NCBI RefSeq assembly: GCF_041929845.1
Contig: NZ_JBHEEH010000028.1
Coordinates: 1 to 13,189 of the forward strand
From: Paenochrobactrum pullorum
Lineage (GTDB): Bacteria > Pseudomonadota > Alphaproteobacteria > Rhizobiales > Rhizobiaceae
Direction of reading: 5' to 3'
DNA length: 13,189 nt
Below the pieces are notes generated by a model, which worked only from the letters and a program-made list of their open reading frames with translations, made no database searches and was not told the DNA's origin. Shown here piece after piece: positions 6,705 through 12,533 of this stretch (the first letter of the stretch is position 1; every line of letters begins with the position of its first letter). The position numbers and the translations under genes are program-made.

Positions 6705-6731
6705 GCCCCGCCGGATTAGGACGGGGCTTTT
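6705..6731. terminator. Bidirectional intrinsic terminator between dNMP kinase and SRAP gene
   Basis: GCCCCG (6705-6710) pairs with CGGGGC (6722-6727); CC/GG can extend the stem past a bulged A. A T-run follows on the plus strand (6728-6731), and AAAAA just before the stem gives a T-run for the minus strand. It sits between converging genes, and the SRAP stop codon lies in its tail. Confidence 0.8.
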
Positions 6732-7365
6732 ATTCTATCATTTTGAGCTTATCGTTGCTCAGTGGCCTCTGTAATTCTTTTGCAATATCCCATGGCGCAC
6801 ACATCCACATCTCAAGCTCCTCTGGCTCGGTTAGAATAACCGGCATTGCCTTGGGATGAATAGGGGCAACAACTGCATTTGGTTCACTTGTGAGGAATGC
6901 AAAAAGCGCATGGTTTTGCTGACCCTCGGACGATCTTCTAATTCCTATCCACTCCGTCCAGATACCCGCAAAGAAAAATAGCGTCTTGGATCTATCTATG
7001 GCAAACCAGTGCAGAGGCTTCTTACCGGTTTCAGGATTTGGTTCTTGAGCATATTCACTGAAAGAAGTTGCTGGCACCAAGCAGCGATTTGCAACGGTCA
7101 ACCATTGCTGCCAGTGACGAGACGAGATATTCCTTACATTTGTAATGCCTTTGTCGGCATCGCCTTTAACATATATTGATGGGGTGGGCATACCCCATCG
7201 ACACAACGCAAGCTCTGTACCATCCAGATTATTGCGAACTACAGGAGCGGGATAATCTGGGTATATCTTTTCATCAAATGACGCGCCGTTAGTAAAATCA
7301 AAGGTAGGTTTAAGCCTCTTTTTGATTTCGGAGGCTGATGTTTTGATGCTGTAAAGATTGCACAT
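6730..7365 (-). CDS. SRAP-family abasic-site protein (YedK/HMCES type)
   Basis: A 211-residue SOS response-associated peptidase (SRAP) domain protein. Family members use Cys2 to form a thiazolidine crosslink with an abasic site in single-stranded DNA. Visible key residues are Cys2 (MCNLYS), RWGMP (56-60), TNVRNISS (75-82) containing the catalytic-site Asn, CLVPATSFSEY (95-105) with Glu104, and IHPKAMPVIL (169-178) with His170. The usual motif FYEW is FSEY here and IHDRMP is IHPKAMP, mild departures that keep Glu and His. Length fits the family (E. coli YedK 222). The start is fixed because Cys must follow Met1; a GAGG/AGG ribosome site is just upstream. I see no alphaproteobacterial LexA box (GTTC-N7-GTTC) in front of it. 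Confidence 0.9.
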   Translation of the reverse strand: MCNLYSIKTSASEIKKRLKPTFDFTNGASFDEKIYPDYPAPVVRNNLDGTELALCRWGMPTPSIYVKGDADKGITNVRNISSRHWQQWLTVANRCLVPATSFSEYAQEPNPETGKKPLHWFAIDRSKTLFFFAGIWTEWIGIRRSSEGQQNHALFAFLTSEPNAVVAPIHPKAMPVILTEPEELEMWMCAPWDIAKELQRPLSNDKLKMIE

Positions 7366-7402
7366 ACCTGCCTCGCTTTAGACAAGACACATTTAATTGA
7401 AA

Positions 7403-7432
7403 ATAGCCCCACTATTTTTATAGTGGGGCTAT
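7403..7432 (-). terminator. Perfect 13-bp hairpin after the yciF-like gene
   Basis: Arms 7403-7415 and 7420-7432 are exact complements (core GCCCCAC/GTGGGGC) with a 4-base loop. It starts 4 bases past the yciF-like stop at 7437. Read on the minus strand the stem ends in a short T-run. It should end yciF transcription before the SRAP gene. Confidence 0.82.
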
Positions 7433-7436
7433 AAAA

Positions 7437-7928
7437 TTAAGCTGCTTTTGCATTTATATTTTTATCCGCAAGCTTCGTTAGGTCTTTATCTGTTTGACCT
7501 TCTTCCTGTAGGGTTTCATCTAGCAGTTCGTATATATCTTTATGTCCGAGTTCTTTAGCCCAACGTTTCAGCGTACCGTATCGAGTGATTTCATAATGTT
7601 CAACGGCTTGGGCTGACGAGATTAAACCAGCATCAATAGCCGGGGAGCCCTTGTAATCATCAATAATATCTTCACCCTCTGAAATAATGCCCTCGATAGC
7701 GTCACAAGTCTTTCCCTGCGCACGTTTTCCGAGAATTTCAAAGATTTGCTGCAAACGCTCAACGTGCACCTGAGTTTGTTCATGATGCTTTTCAAAAGCC
7801 ATTTTAAGCTTTTCATCTGTCGCAGCTTTTGACATTTTGGGCAGTGCTTTTAATATTTTTCGCTCTGCATAATAGATATCTTTTAAAGTGTCATAAAAGA
7901 GGTCGTCTAATGTTTTTTCTTTAGGCAT
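7437..7928 (-). CDS. yciF: YciE/YciF-type ferritin-like stress protein (DUF892)
   Basis: A 163-residue all-helical protein of the DUF892 ferritin-like family. It opens with TLDDLFYDTLKDIYYAERKILKALPKM, the diagnostic first helix with Glu22, followed by a helix with HHEQTQVHVERL (48-59), a SEGEDIIDDY helix (83-92), EHYEITRYGTLKRWAKELG (110-128) and a final helix with EEGQTDKDL. The Glu/His spacing is that of a four-helix di-metal site. Family members are induced by osmotic, oxidative or stationary-phase stress; the chemistry is not settled. The ribosome site is GGGAG, and an EcfG-type promoter lies 33-60 bases upstream, so it should belong to the general stress response. It is flanked by its own terminator and appears monocistronic. 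Confidence 0.9.
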   Translation of the reverse strand: MPKEKTLDDLFYDTLKDIYYAERKILKALPKMSKAATDEKLKMAFEKHHEQTQVHVERLQQIFEILGKRAQGKTCDAIEGIISEGEDIIDDYKGSPAIDAGLISSAQAVEHYEITRYGTLKRWAKELGHKDIYELLDETLQEEGQTDKDLTKLADKNINAKAA

Positions 7929-7960
7929 AATTTTCTCCCTTTATGTGTGACTGCACTTTC

Positions 7961-7988
7961 AAAACGGAGAGTATGTGCATAAGGTTCC
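7961..7988 (-). promoter_or_regulatory. EcfG-type general-stress promoter of the yciF-like gene
   Basis: On the minus strand, GGAAC (7988-7984), a 17-base spacer and CGTTTT (7966-7961) match the alphaproteobacterial EcfG consensus GGAAC-N16/17-CGTT exactly. The predicted start of transcription is about 25 bases before the ATG at 7928. Confidence 0.8.
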
Positions 7989-8017
7989 GCTAATTTATTA
8001 GATGTTTTTTCCTTGAT

Positions 8018-8590
8018 TTAGGGTTTTGCCTGAATATCTTCATTACTTTCTAATTTCATTTGACGTGTTGGCGCATCTATATCGGCTACTCCATCTGGGA
8101 AGTACATCGCGCGGTCAAATGCAGGCGCTTCCATGAGTTCGTCCTTGGTTGCTTTAATAATTAACCATCTATCGCCATGGCCTAAGTATCCTAATTGCAA
8201 TTGATCAGGGCTCACCGCCACATCTTTTTCTCCAATACCTAAAAAACCACCTACACCAATAACAGCCGCTACAATCTGTCCTTCAGCGGTCGTGACTAAA
8301 TCATTTAGTTTCCCCACAGTGGCGGCATCCTCCTCATCACTTTCGTAAACTGGCTGACCAATAAAAGATGAGATTAATAATTGACCTTCCTTTGGTACAG
8401 TTAAACCAACTTTATTGGTTTCTGATGCTGTAGATGATGGTGGGTTACCAAACATATTTTTAATGTTAAGAGATGGCAAAGAGGACTTTTCTGGGCTTGT
8501 CGTAGGAATAGTGGTGTCACTGGTTTGAGCGTTGGCAGCGCTGCAAAAACTCAGTGACAATGAAATTAAAAAAAGAGTTTTCTTAAGCAT
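8018..8590 (-). CDS. Secreted PRC-barrel domain protein
   Basis: A 190-residue exported protein. Residues 1-21 are a signal peptide (basic MLKK, hydrophobic LFLISLSLSF, cleavage ANA before QTS). A Ser/Thr/Pro-rich linker (22-65) follows, then a PRC-barrel domain at about 68-155: LLISSFIGQPVYESD, VGKLNDLVTTAEGQIVAAVIGVGGFLGIGEKDVAVS, and the closing DRWLIIKATKDEL. The C-terminal tail is acidic. PRC-barrel proteins of this periplasmic type are common in Rhizobiales and often occur with other stress genes; the molecular role is unknown. The ribosome site is GGAGG. An EcfG-like promoter lies upstream, shared in type with the neighbouring yciF-like gene, suggesting co-regulation without an operon. 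The 89-base gap to the yciF-like gene holds that gene's own promoter. Confidence 0.82.
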   Translation of the reverse strand: MLKKTLFLISLSLSFCSAANAQTSDTTIPTTSPEKSSLPSLNIKNMFGNPPSSTASETNKVGLTVPKEGQLLISSFIGQPVYESDEEDAATVGKLNDLVTTAEGQIVAAVIGVGGFLGIGEKDVAVSPDQLQLGYLGHGDRWLIIKATKDELMEAPAFDRAMYFPDGVADIDAPTRQMKLESNEDIQAKP

Positions 8591-8625
8591 AATAATTTCC
8601 TCCGTTGATTATGTTGCTTAGATTC

Positions 8626-8650
8626 AACTTGCGGGAGGCGTAAACGTTCC
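8626..8650 (-). promoter_or_regulatory. EcfG-type promoter of the PRC-barrel gene
   Basis: On the minus strand, GGAAC (8650-8646), a 16-base spacer and AGTT (8629-8626) fit GGAAC-N16/17-cGTT with one mismatch in the -10. It lies about 36 bases before the start at 8590 and is preceded by an A-rich run. Confidence 0.62.
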
Positions 8651-8734
8651 TTTTTTTTTAAGAAACGGCGATGTCTTTAGATTATACGTAGTGATCGCCG
8701 GGTAAAAATCGATGATATACAAAAGAATCGACAA

Positions 8735-8896
8735 CTATCTTACCTCTTTGTCGCCTTCATCTTTATGCGCCATGCAAAACCACAGCTGGCCATAGCGTCC
8801 TTGAAAGCCGAAGCTTCCCCATTTTTTGCAGTTATTATGCATGCACCAATGCTCATCCATACCTTTGGATGTTCTGACCTTCTTTTCATCGCTCAT
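8735..8896 (-). CDS. 53-residue Cys/His zinc-finger-like phage protein
   Basis: A short gene read on the minus strand from ATG 8896 to TAG 8735. It overlaps the stop of the gene before it by ATGA, which argues for real translation. The product has C18-MHNN-C23 and later C41-MAH44, four possible zinc ligands around a GSFGFQGRYGQLWF beta-rich core. This is the look of the small zinc-ribbon proteins frequent in early regions of alphaproteobacterial phages. No named family recognised. It is the last gene of the leftward operon from 9481. Confidence 0.68.
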   Translation of the reverse strand: MSDEKKVRTSKGMDEHWCMHNNCKKWGSFGFQGRYGQLWFCMAHKDEGDKEVR

Positions 8897-9144
8897 GCTA
8901 TGCCACCCACAAAACCGCTCAACTCTTTAAGGCGCTCCATAGCCATACGGAAACGGCCATCACAACCTTTGCCGCGACATCGTGAACGCCGCTCGACTTC
9001 GTCAAGGTAAAGCTGCTCATAGCCTTCCTTCTTGCAAATGTCGGCCTTCTTAATGTAGACGAGGCGGCGACACTTTTCACAAATCATTTCTAAGCGCTGA
9101 TCATCTTCCAGATCGCGGACTTGTATTTGGCTTTTCCAGCTCAT
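8893..9144 (-). CDS. 83-residue zinc-ribbon-like phage protein
   Basis: A small basic protein with C22-E-K-C25 and C56-RGKG-C61, a likely CxxC/Cx4C zinc site, plus a lone Cys37. The middle is helical and charged (KKEGYEQLYLDEVERRSR). Two starts are possible: 9153 (MRDMSWKS) or 9144 (MSWKS). I prefer 9144 because a GGA element lies nine bases upstream and it overlaps the stop of the tiny ORF before it. No named family; its size, Cys pattern and ATGA coupling to the next zinc-like gene suggest an early phage regulator or anti-host protein, which is inference. Confidence 0.68.
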   Translation of the reverse strand: MSWKSQIQVRDLEDDQRLEMICEKCRRLVYIKKADICKKEGYEQLYLDEVERRSRCRGKGCDGRFRMAMERLKELSGFVGGIA

Positions 9145-9206
9145 ATCGCGCATTCCAAAATTTGGCGAGTTACATCAATCTCACGCAATAAAATGCGCAA
9201 GTTCAT
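9141..9206 (-). CDS. Possible 21-codon leader peptide in the leftward operon
   Basis: ATG 9206 opens 21 codons (MNLRILLREIDVTRQILECAI) ending in a TGA that overlaps the start of the next gene at 9144. It fills the gap between two genes of the same operon and would couple them. There is no convincing ribosome site, so it may be chance. Confidence 0.25.
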   Translation of the reverse strand: MNLRILLREIDVTRQILECAI

Positions 9207-9229
9207 GTCTACAAAATGTGAATTGGTTC

Positions 9230-9481
9230 TTAGTCTTCTTGTTGTGCTGGAACTTCGCCATATGAGGCGAGCAAGCGCGGTTCATTCATATCGCCTGTTT
9301 CGGTGTCTACTGTGACTGCATAGGCAACAACGCCGGCAAAGCGTTCTGCCATAAGCCCAGCAATCCTTGTCGCACTCTCTGCGGTTTGTGTTGGCCTCAT
9401 TTCTGCGGCGACTAAGTTACGGCGATTTTTACGATAGGGGATTACAATGAACTTTTCGGCTGTTTGTGCATTTGCGCTCAT
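9230..9481 (-). CDS. 83-residue hypothetical phage protein
   Basis: The first gene of the leftward early-type operon. The start at 9481 is set by an AAGGAG ribosome site eight bases upstream; the same frame stays open to 9574, but that extension runs through the promoter. The protein has a basic N-terminal strand (KFIVIPYRKNRRNLVAAEMRPTQT), a helix (AESATRIAGLMAERFAGVVAYAVTVD) and an acidic tail. I do not recognise a family. The I-P-Y-R-K-N and E-x-A-x-R-x-A patterns suggest a compact alpha/beta fold. Confidence 0.72.
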   Translation of the reverse strand: MSANAQTAEKFIVIPYRKNRRNLVAAEMRPTQTAESATRIAGLMAERFAGVVAYAVTVDTETGDMNEPRLLASYGEVPAQQED

Positions 9482-9495
9482 GTCGCGTACTCCTT

Positions 9496-9531
9496 TTGTT
9501 CTAGTGTGAACAAGATAGGAATATTTGTCAA
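9496..9531 (-). promoter_or_regulatory. Promoter with overlapping palindromic operator, leftward phage operon
   Basis: On the minus strand there is a perfect TTGACA -35 (9531-9526) and a weak -10 (CACACT or ACACTA near 9508-9502). The -10 lies in an 18-base palindrome, TTGTTC-N6-GAACAA (9496-9513), a good repressor operator. Upstream of the -35 is a direct repeat ATATGT-N4-ATATGT. The message would start close to the AAGGAG ribosome site of the 9481 gene. Confidence 0.55.
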
Positions 9532-9574
9532 TATGTAGGCATATGTTCCTTAGGATGGGGTGTGGAGAATTCAA

Positions 9575-9803
9575 AATAAGTCAACAAATTCAAAATGTAT
9601 GAGGGCTTTGGCTGACAGGAATGAAACTGCGTTTTTGAATAGTATCGTGGAGCTGACGGCTCAACACCTATAGGAATCAATCACTGTTAGGTTGCACAGT
9701 TGATCCTACAATCCGCAGTGATAATGATGCTTTAAAGTTGAGATAAGAAATATCTAAAGCTATGCGCTTTATTTCTCAGTTATGTCAAATGAAGATTTGT
9801 AGG
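9575..9803. other. Non-coding stretch between phage operon and tRNA-Ser
   Basis: No gene is supported here. It contains two possible hairpins. One is TCACTG (9681-9686) with CAGTGA (9716-9721), with a nested GGTTG/CAATC stem. The other is AAAGC-TATGC-GCTTT near 9755-9769, with longer AGAAAT/ATTTCT flanking arms. A phage end next to the attachment site would look like this. Confidence 0.4.
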
Positions 9804-9828
9804 AAAAAAACCAATAAAATCAATGGTT
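9804..9828 (-). terminator. Probable tRNA-Ser terminator
   Basis: Just after the tRNA 3' end (minus strand), AACCA (9828-9824) pairs with TGGTT (9813-9809) around a 10-base loop, followed by a run of seven T (9810-9804). The stem is weak but the T-run is good. Confidence 0.5.
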
Positions 9829-9829
9829 G

Positions 9830-9919
9830 TGGCGGAGGGGGTGGGATTCGAACCCACGGTACGGTCACCCGCACGCCGGTTTTCAAGACCGGTGCCTTAA
9901 ACCACTCGGCCACCCCTCC
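9830..9919 (-). tRNA. tRNA-Ser, anticodon TGA
   Basis: A 90-nt class II tRNA. Acceptor arms GGAGGGG and CCCCTCC pair fully, followed by discriminator G and an encoded CCA (9832-9830). The D-arm starts TGGCCGAGTGGTTTAAGGC, the anticodon loop is CTTGAAA with anticodon TGA between CCGGT/ACCGG-type arms, a long variable arm (GTGCGGGTGACCGTAC) is present as expected for serine, and the T-arm is GTGGGTTCGAATCCCAC. It reads UCN codons. Its 3' end points at the prophage, so it is a natural candidate for the integration site. Confidence 0.97.
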
Positions 9920-10076
9920 GGCAAACACTTTATATTTGAACCTAGTGAACAAATATCAGCTTATTTAAGGCAAATAAGCAGTGTTGAATGTCGCCTTTAT
10001 ATGCAAAACATTAGAAACGTCAACTGCTTATTCGACTGAAAGAAAAATATTTTGAATGAAGCTGTTAATAAAAGTT

Positions 10077-10685
10077 TCAAGGTGCATCACAGCTTTCCGG
10101 AACACTCTTTTCCAGATCAAGCGGCGAGGGGGTGAGGCTGCCGGTCATGATTTCCAATGGCTTGAATGGTGGCTCTTCCTGCATCGCAGGATTTGTCATA
10201 CGTAAGGTATAACAGCCGGTAAAAACAGATTTTTTGCCATCGCTATCCTCCGCCTCAATAGCAATCGGCAAACTCCAGTAAATTTGTCCGGCACCAGGAT
10301 CAGGCTCTGTATCTCTTGTTTTAATAATAACAGATTTTGTATTTTCATAGCCTTTGGTAAAATCATCAAAATGCGGGTCGCGGCCTTCCTCAGAGTAATA
10401 ACTATAAGCGCGGGCATATTCTTTACGGTTAATCGCATTGTAATAAGATTCGATCAACGTAACCGGATTACTTCGATTATCCAGATAATCGGGGAATTTC
10501 TCAGGTGTTTTTTCATCCTCGGTAAATGTTTCAGTCTGTTCCACGGCTTCAGATGTTTTACTCTTTTCTTGTTCATTGGCAAAAGCTTGCCAAGGAGATA
10601 GTCCGGCCAAGAAAGCAGCCATCATCAACCCGCATAATAGATTGCCATCATATTTTTGGTGCATGAAATAACTCTTGCTCATCAT
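10077..10685 (-). CDS. Secreted hypothetical protein with NTF2-like fold
   Basis: A 202-residue exported protein. Residues about 15-38 are a signal peptide (LLCGLMMAAFLAGLSPWQAFA before NEQ). A Glu/Lys/Thr-rich linker follows, then a domain from about residue 72: PVTLIESYYNAINRKEYARAYSYYSE, the helix pattern of NTF2/SnoaL-like folds, and YWSLPIAIEAEDSDGKKSVFTGCYTLRM strands. Two Cys (one in GCYTL, one near the C-terminus) may pair in the periplasm. I start it at 10685, where GAGG sits eight bases upstream; the frame is open 13 codons further up without a ribosome site. It is divergent from sufA. No function can be assigned. Confidence 0.75.
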   Translation of the reverse strand: MMSKSYFMHQKYDGNLLCGLMMAAFLAGLSPWQAFANEQEKSKTSEAVEQTETFTEDEKTPEKFPDYLDNRSNPVTLIESYYNAINRKEYARAYSYYSEEGRDPHFDDFTKGYENTKSVIIKTRDTEPDPGAGQIYWSLPIAIEAEDSDGKKSVFTGCYTLRMTNPAMQEEPPFKPLEIMTGSLTPSPLDLEKSVPESCDAP

Positions 10686-10842
10686 TAATCTGGCCTCAAA
10701 TAATTGATCCCTTGCGATCATCACTGTAGGATACTAAATATAGTGAAATCATGGCAAATAGAGAGATGGTTGATGCAAGTCACGATTCTTGATGTGTTTG
10801 CTGATAGTTTCAGTACTTTTGTACAAATTGAAAGTGATCAAA

Positions 10843-11223
10843 ATGGGCCGTTTTGCAGTCATGACCTTGACCGATGCTGCTGCTGGTCGTGTGAACGAAA
10901 TAGTTGAAGCGCGTGAAAATGCGCATGGTATCCGTATCGGCGTTAAAAAAGGCGGCTGTGCCGGGATGGAGTACACTATTGATTTGGTTGCCGAGCCGCA
11001 GCAAACTGATGATCTGGTCGAGCATAATGGTGCACGTGTTTATATCGCACCACAAGCAGTTATGTTTTTGCTTGGTACGCAGATGGATTTTGAAGTGACT
11101 GCTTTGCGCACAGGTTTTGTTTTCAATAATCCCAACCAGACATCAGCCTGTGGTTGTGGTGAATCTATCGAATTGGCACCCGTTTCGGAAGAAAAATTAC
11201 GTGAACTTCAAAGCTCTATGTGA
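10843..11223 (+). CDS. sufA: SufA/IscA A-type iron-sulfur cluster carrier
   Basis: A 126-residue A-type carrier that binds a nascent Fe-S cluster and passes it to apoproteins. The three cluster Cys are present: Cys39 in KKGGCAGMEY, Cys103 and Cys105 in SACGCGES. The start MGRFAVMTLTDAAAGRV and the NNPNQTSACGCGESIEL ending match the SufA-like protein that usually closes the rhizobial suf operon. ATG 10843 is chosen because it gives family length; the frame is open 18 codons upstream but adds a non-conserved hydrophobic stretch. Here the gene is not preceded by sufBCDS; a divergent gene lies upstream, so it stands alone. ErpA is the main alternative name. Confidence 0.85.
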   Translation: MGRFAVMTLTDAAAGRVNEIVEARENAHGIRIGVKKGGCAGMEYTIDLVAEPQQTDDLVEHNGARVYIAPQAVMFLLGTQMDFEVTALRTGFVFNNPNQTSACGCGESIELAPVSEEKLRELQSSM

Positions 11224-11258
11224 AGATATTATAATAATATATTGAATTTGTTATTGAA

Positions 11259-11296
11259 TACGCTGCCGTTTTATATAAAACGGCAGCGTAATTTTT
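11259..11296. terminator. Strong terminator between converging sufA and ribN
   Basis: A perfect 32-base palindrome (11259-11274 with 11275-11290, core CTGCCGTTTT/AAAACGGCAG) followed by TTTTT on the plus strand. It ends sufA. The ribN stop codon sits in the T-run at its right edge, so the stem can also serve the minus strand. Confidence 0.9.
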
Positions 11297-12209
11297 ATTT
11301 GAGAGCAGGGAGCTTTCCTGCATCCCGCCGCACCAGATAGAGCGATGCGCCAACGATAAGCACTGCGCCAAACCAGAAATTATTATCCGGTACTGCAGCA
11401 AAGACAATCCAGCCAAGAATAACATTGATCGGCAGCTTGAGATCATCAAATGGTTGCAAAAACACTGCATCAGCCTCGGAATAAGCTGCGATCTGGCAAT
11501 ATTGTGCAATGGCGGTGAGGGTGCCGATCAAAATTAGAATGAACCAAACTTCGGTAGTCGGGGCTGCCATTTCCGGTATACCAACACTTGAAGCAATCCA
11601 GAGTGCACCATTGATTGGCGAGAGCAGTACAAGCATATAGATTGAAATGCTGACCGAACGTTCAAAGCGGGTCAGATATTTGGTCATCACGGAATAGCCA
11701 GCCCATAAAGCTGCGGCTAGAACTGGCAGCATGGCATAGGCTGTATAGGTGTCTGACCATGGTGCAAGAATGATAATGGCACCGGTAAAGCCGACAATAG
11801 TTGTGATGAGGCGTGCTGGTGTTACCACTTCTTTCAAGAAGAAACGGGCAAACATAATTACAAAAAAAGGCGACGTCATGGATAATGCAATAACTTGCCA
11901 GATCGGCACATGGGTGAGGGCGTAGATCCATACTTGCACACCTGCCGCTGCCAGCGCTACACGCAAAATGTGCAACATAAGATGATTGGTACGCAGAGCG
12001 CGCAAACCACTTTGTATTAAAAATGGTAAAGTCAGAACTAAAGCGATCATATATTGCCAGAAAGCAATGATTACGGATGGAATGCCGGTTTTGGTGCCAG
12101 CCCATTGGGTAGCTACATTAACGCCGGCATAGGCCACACAGGCGGCCAGCATCAAACTGGCTCCCAGAAAAGATGATCTGGTGGTTTTAACAGAGGTAAT
12201 TGGGCTCAA
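11295..12209 (-). CDS. ribN: RibN-family riboflavin importer (EamA/DMT)
   Basis: A 304-residue inner-membrane protein with ten TM segments in two EamA repeats (about 14-150 and 158-295). The family features are visible: GxNVATQW in the first helix, FWQYMIALVLTLPF, the YALTHVPIWQVIALSMTSPFFVIMFARFFLKE end of repeat 1, and QIAAYSEADAVFLQPFDDLKLPINVILGW in repeat 2. An FMN riboswitch lies directly upstream, which fits the RibN riboflavin transporters described from Rhizobium and related bacteria; without the riboswitch it would only be called a DMT exporter. The start is TTG 12209, supported by AGGA eight bases upstream; there is no ATG until codon 20, inside the first helix. FMN should turn expression down when flavin is plentiful. 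Confidence 0.88.
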   Translation of the reverse strand: MSPITSVKTTRSSFLGASLMLAACVAYAGVNVATQWAGTKTGIPSVIIAFWQYMIALVLTLPFLIQSGLRALRTNHLMLHILRVALAAAGVQVWIYALTHVPIWQVIALSMTSPFFVIMFARFFLKEVVTPARLITTIVGFTGAIIILAPWSDTYTAYAMLPVLAAALWAGYSVMTKYLTRFERSVSISIYMLVLLSPINGALWIASSVGIPEMAAPTTEVWFILILIGTLTAIAQYCQIAAYSEADAVFLQPFDDLKLPINVILGWIVFAAVPDNNFWFGAVLIVGASLYLVRRDAGKLPALK

Positions 12210-12312
12210 CGTTGTTTTCCTGTCTCGTTAGCCTGTCACCTCAGGGTACGGGTCGAAAAACAACAATTGCCAACGGTTTCACAACCGTTTGCTCATGCAG
12301 CATTCACACCAC
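12210..12312 (-). promoter_or_regulatory. Expression platform of the FMN riboswitch
   Basis: Between aptamer and ribN start. On the minus strand, AACGGTT (12289-12283) pairs with AACCGTT (12278-12272), and TTTTT follows at 12260-12256. The 12-base gap between stem and T-run is long for an intrinsic terminator, so either termination through a longer stem or control of ribosome access at the AGGA site (12221-12218) is possible. Confidence 0.5.
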
Positions 12313-12454
12313 GCTCTCTCTCATCCGGACTATAACCGTCGGCTTCGGAATTACACCGAATCTGCTGACCCTGACCAAACAAGTCAGGCGCTCGCGGGCT
12401 TCAAACATTGATATTCGTTACCGCCGGTGGGGAGTTTCACCCCGCCCTGAGAAC
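12313..12454 (-). promoter_or_regulatory. FMN riboswitch (RFN element) upstream of ribN
   Basis: Read on the minus strand, the conserved RFN blocks appear in order: GGGCGGGGTGAAACTCCCC, ACCGGCGGTA, AGCCCGCGAGCGC, GGTCAGCAGATTCGGTG, TAATTCCGAAGCCGACGG, TTATAGTCCGGATG and GAGAGAGC. The P1 helix is GTTCTC with GAGAGAGC. The variable P3-type stem is CCTGACTTG-TTTGGTCAGG. The set is complete and in correct order, so the call is near certain; the boundaries are good to a few bases. It binds FMN and represses the downstream gene. Confidence 0.95.
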
Positions 12455-12533
12455 TGGAATTCATTAATCTCAACGCCAGCTAACATAATCTGAAATCTGG
12501 CTGCTTATGAAATAAGATATGTGATGCGCGAAA

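Noticed and set aside
6730..7432. LexA-controlled SRAP gene
   Set aside because: No GTTC-N7-GTTC or GAAC-N7-GAAC element was found upstream, so SOS control is not supported despite the family name.
8765..9010. 81-codon plus-strand ORF
   Set aside because: Antisense to the two coupled zinc-type genes, which have better starts and Cys motifs.
9526..9545. EcfG promoter at GGAAC near 9550-9545
   Set aside because: GGAAC is present on the minus strand but the position 16-17 bases on has no CGTT.
9482..9574. N-terminal extension of the 83-residue protein to 9574
   Set aside because: It passes through the TTGACA promoter and operator, and an AAGGAG site sets the start at 9481.
9762..9968. Plus-strand ORF across the tRNA
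   Set aside because: It runs antisense through tRNA-Ser; its peptide is the translation of the tRNA complement, not a gene.
10789..10842. 18-codon extension of sufA
   Set aside because: Hydrophobic, not part of the family, and no ribosome site; 10843 gives normal length.
11295..11509. 97-codon minus-strand ORF from 11509 crossing the ribN end
   Set aside because: Out-of-frame shadow of ribN that also crosses the terminator palindrome.
12200..12493. 97-codon plus-strand ORF
   Set aside because: It is the complement of the FMN riboswitch and platform; no ribosome site and no protein-like pattern.
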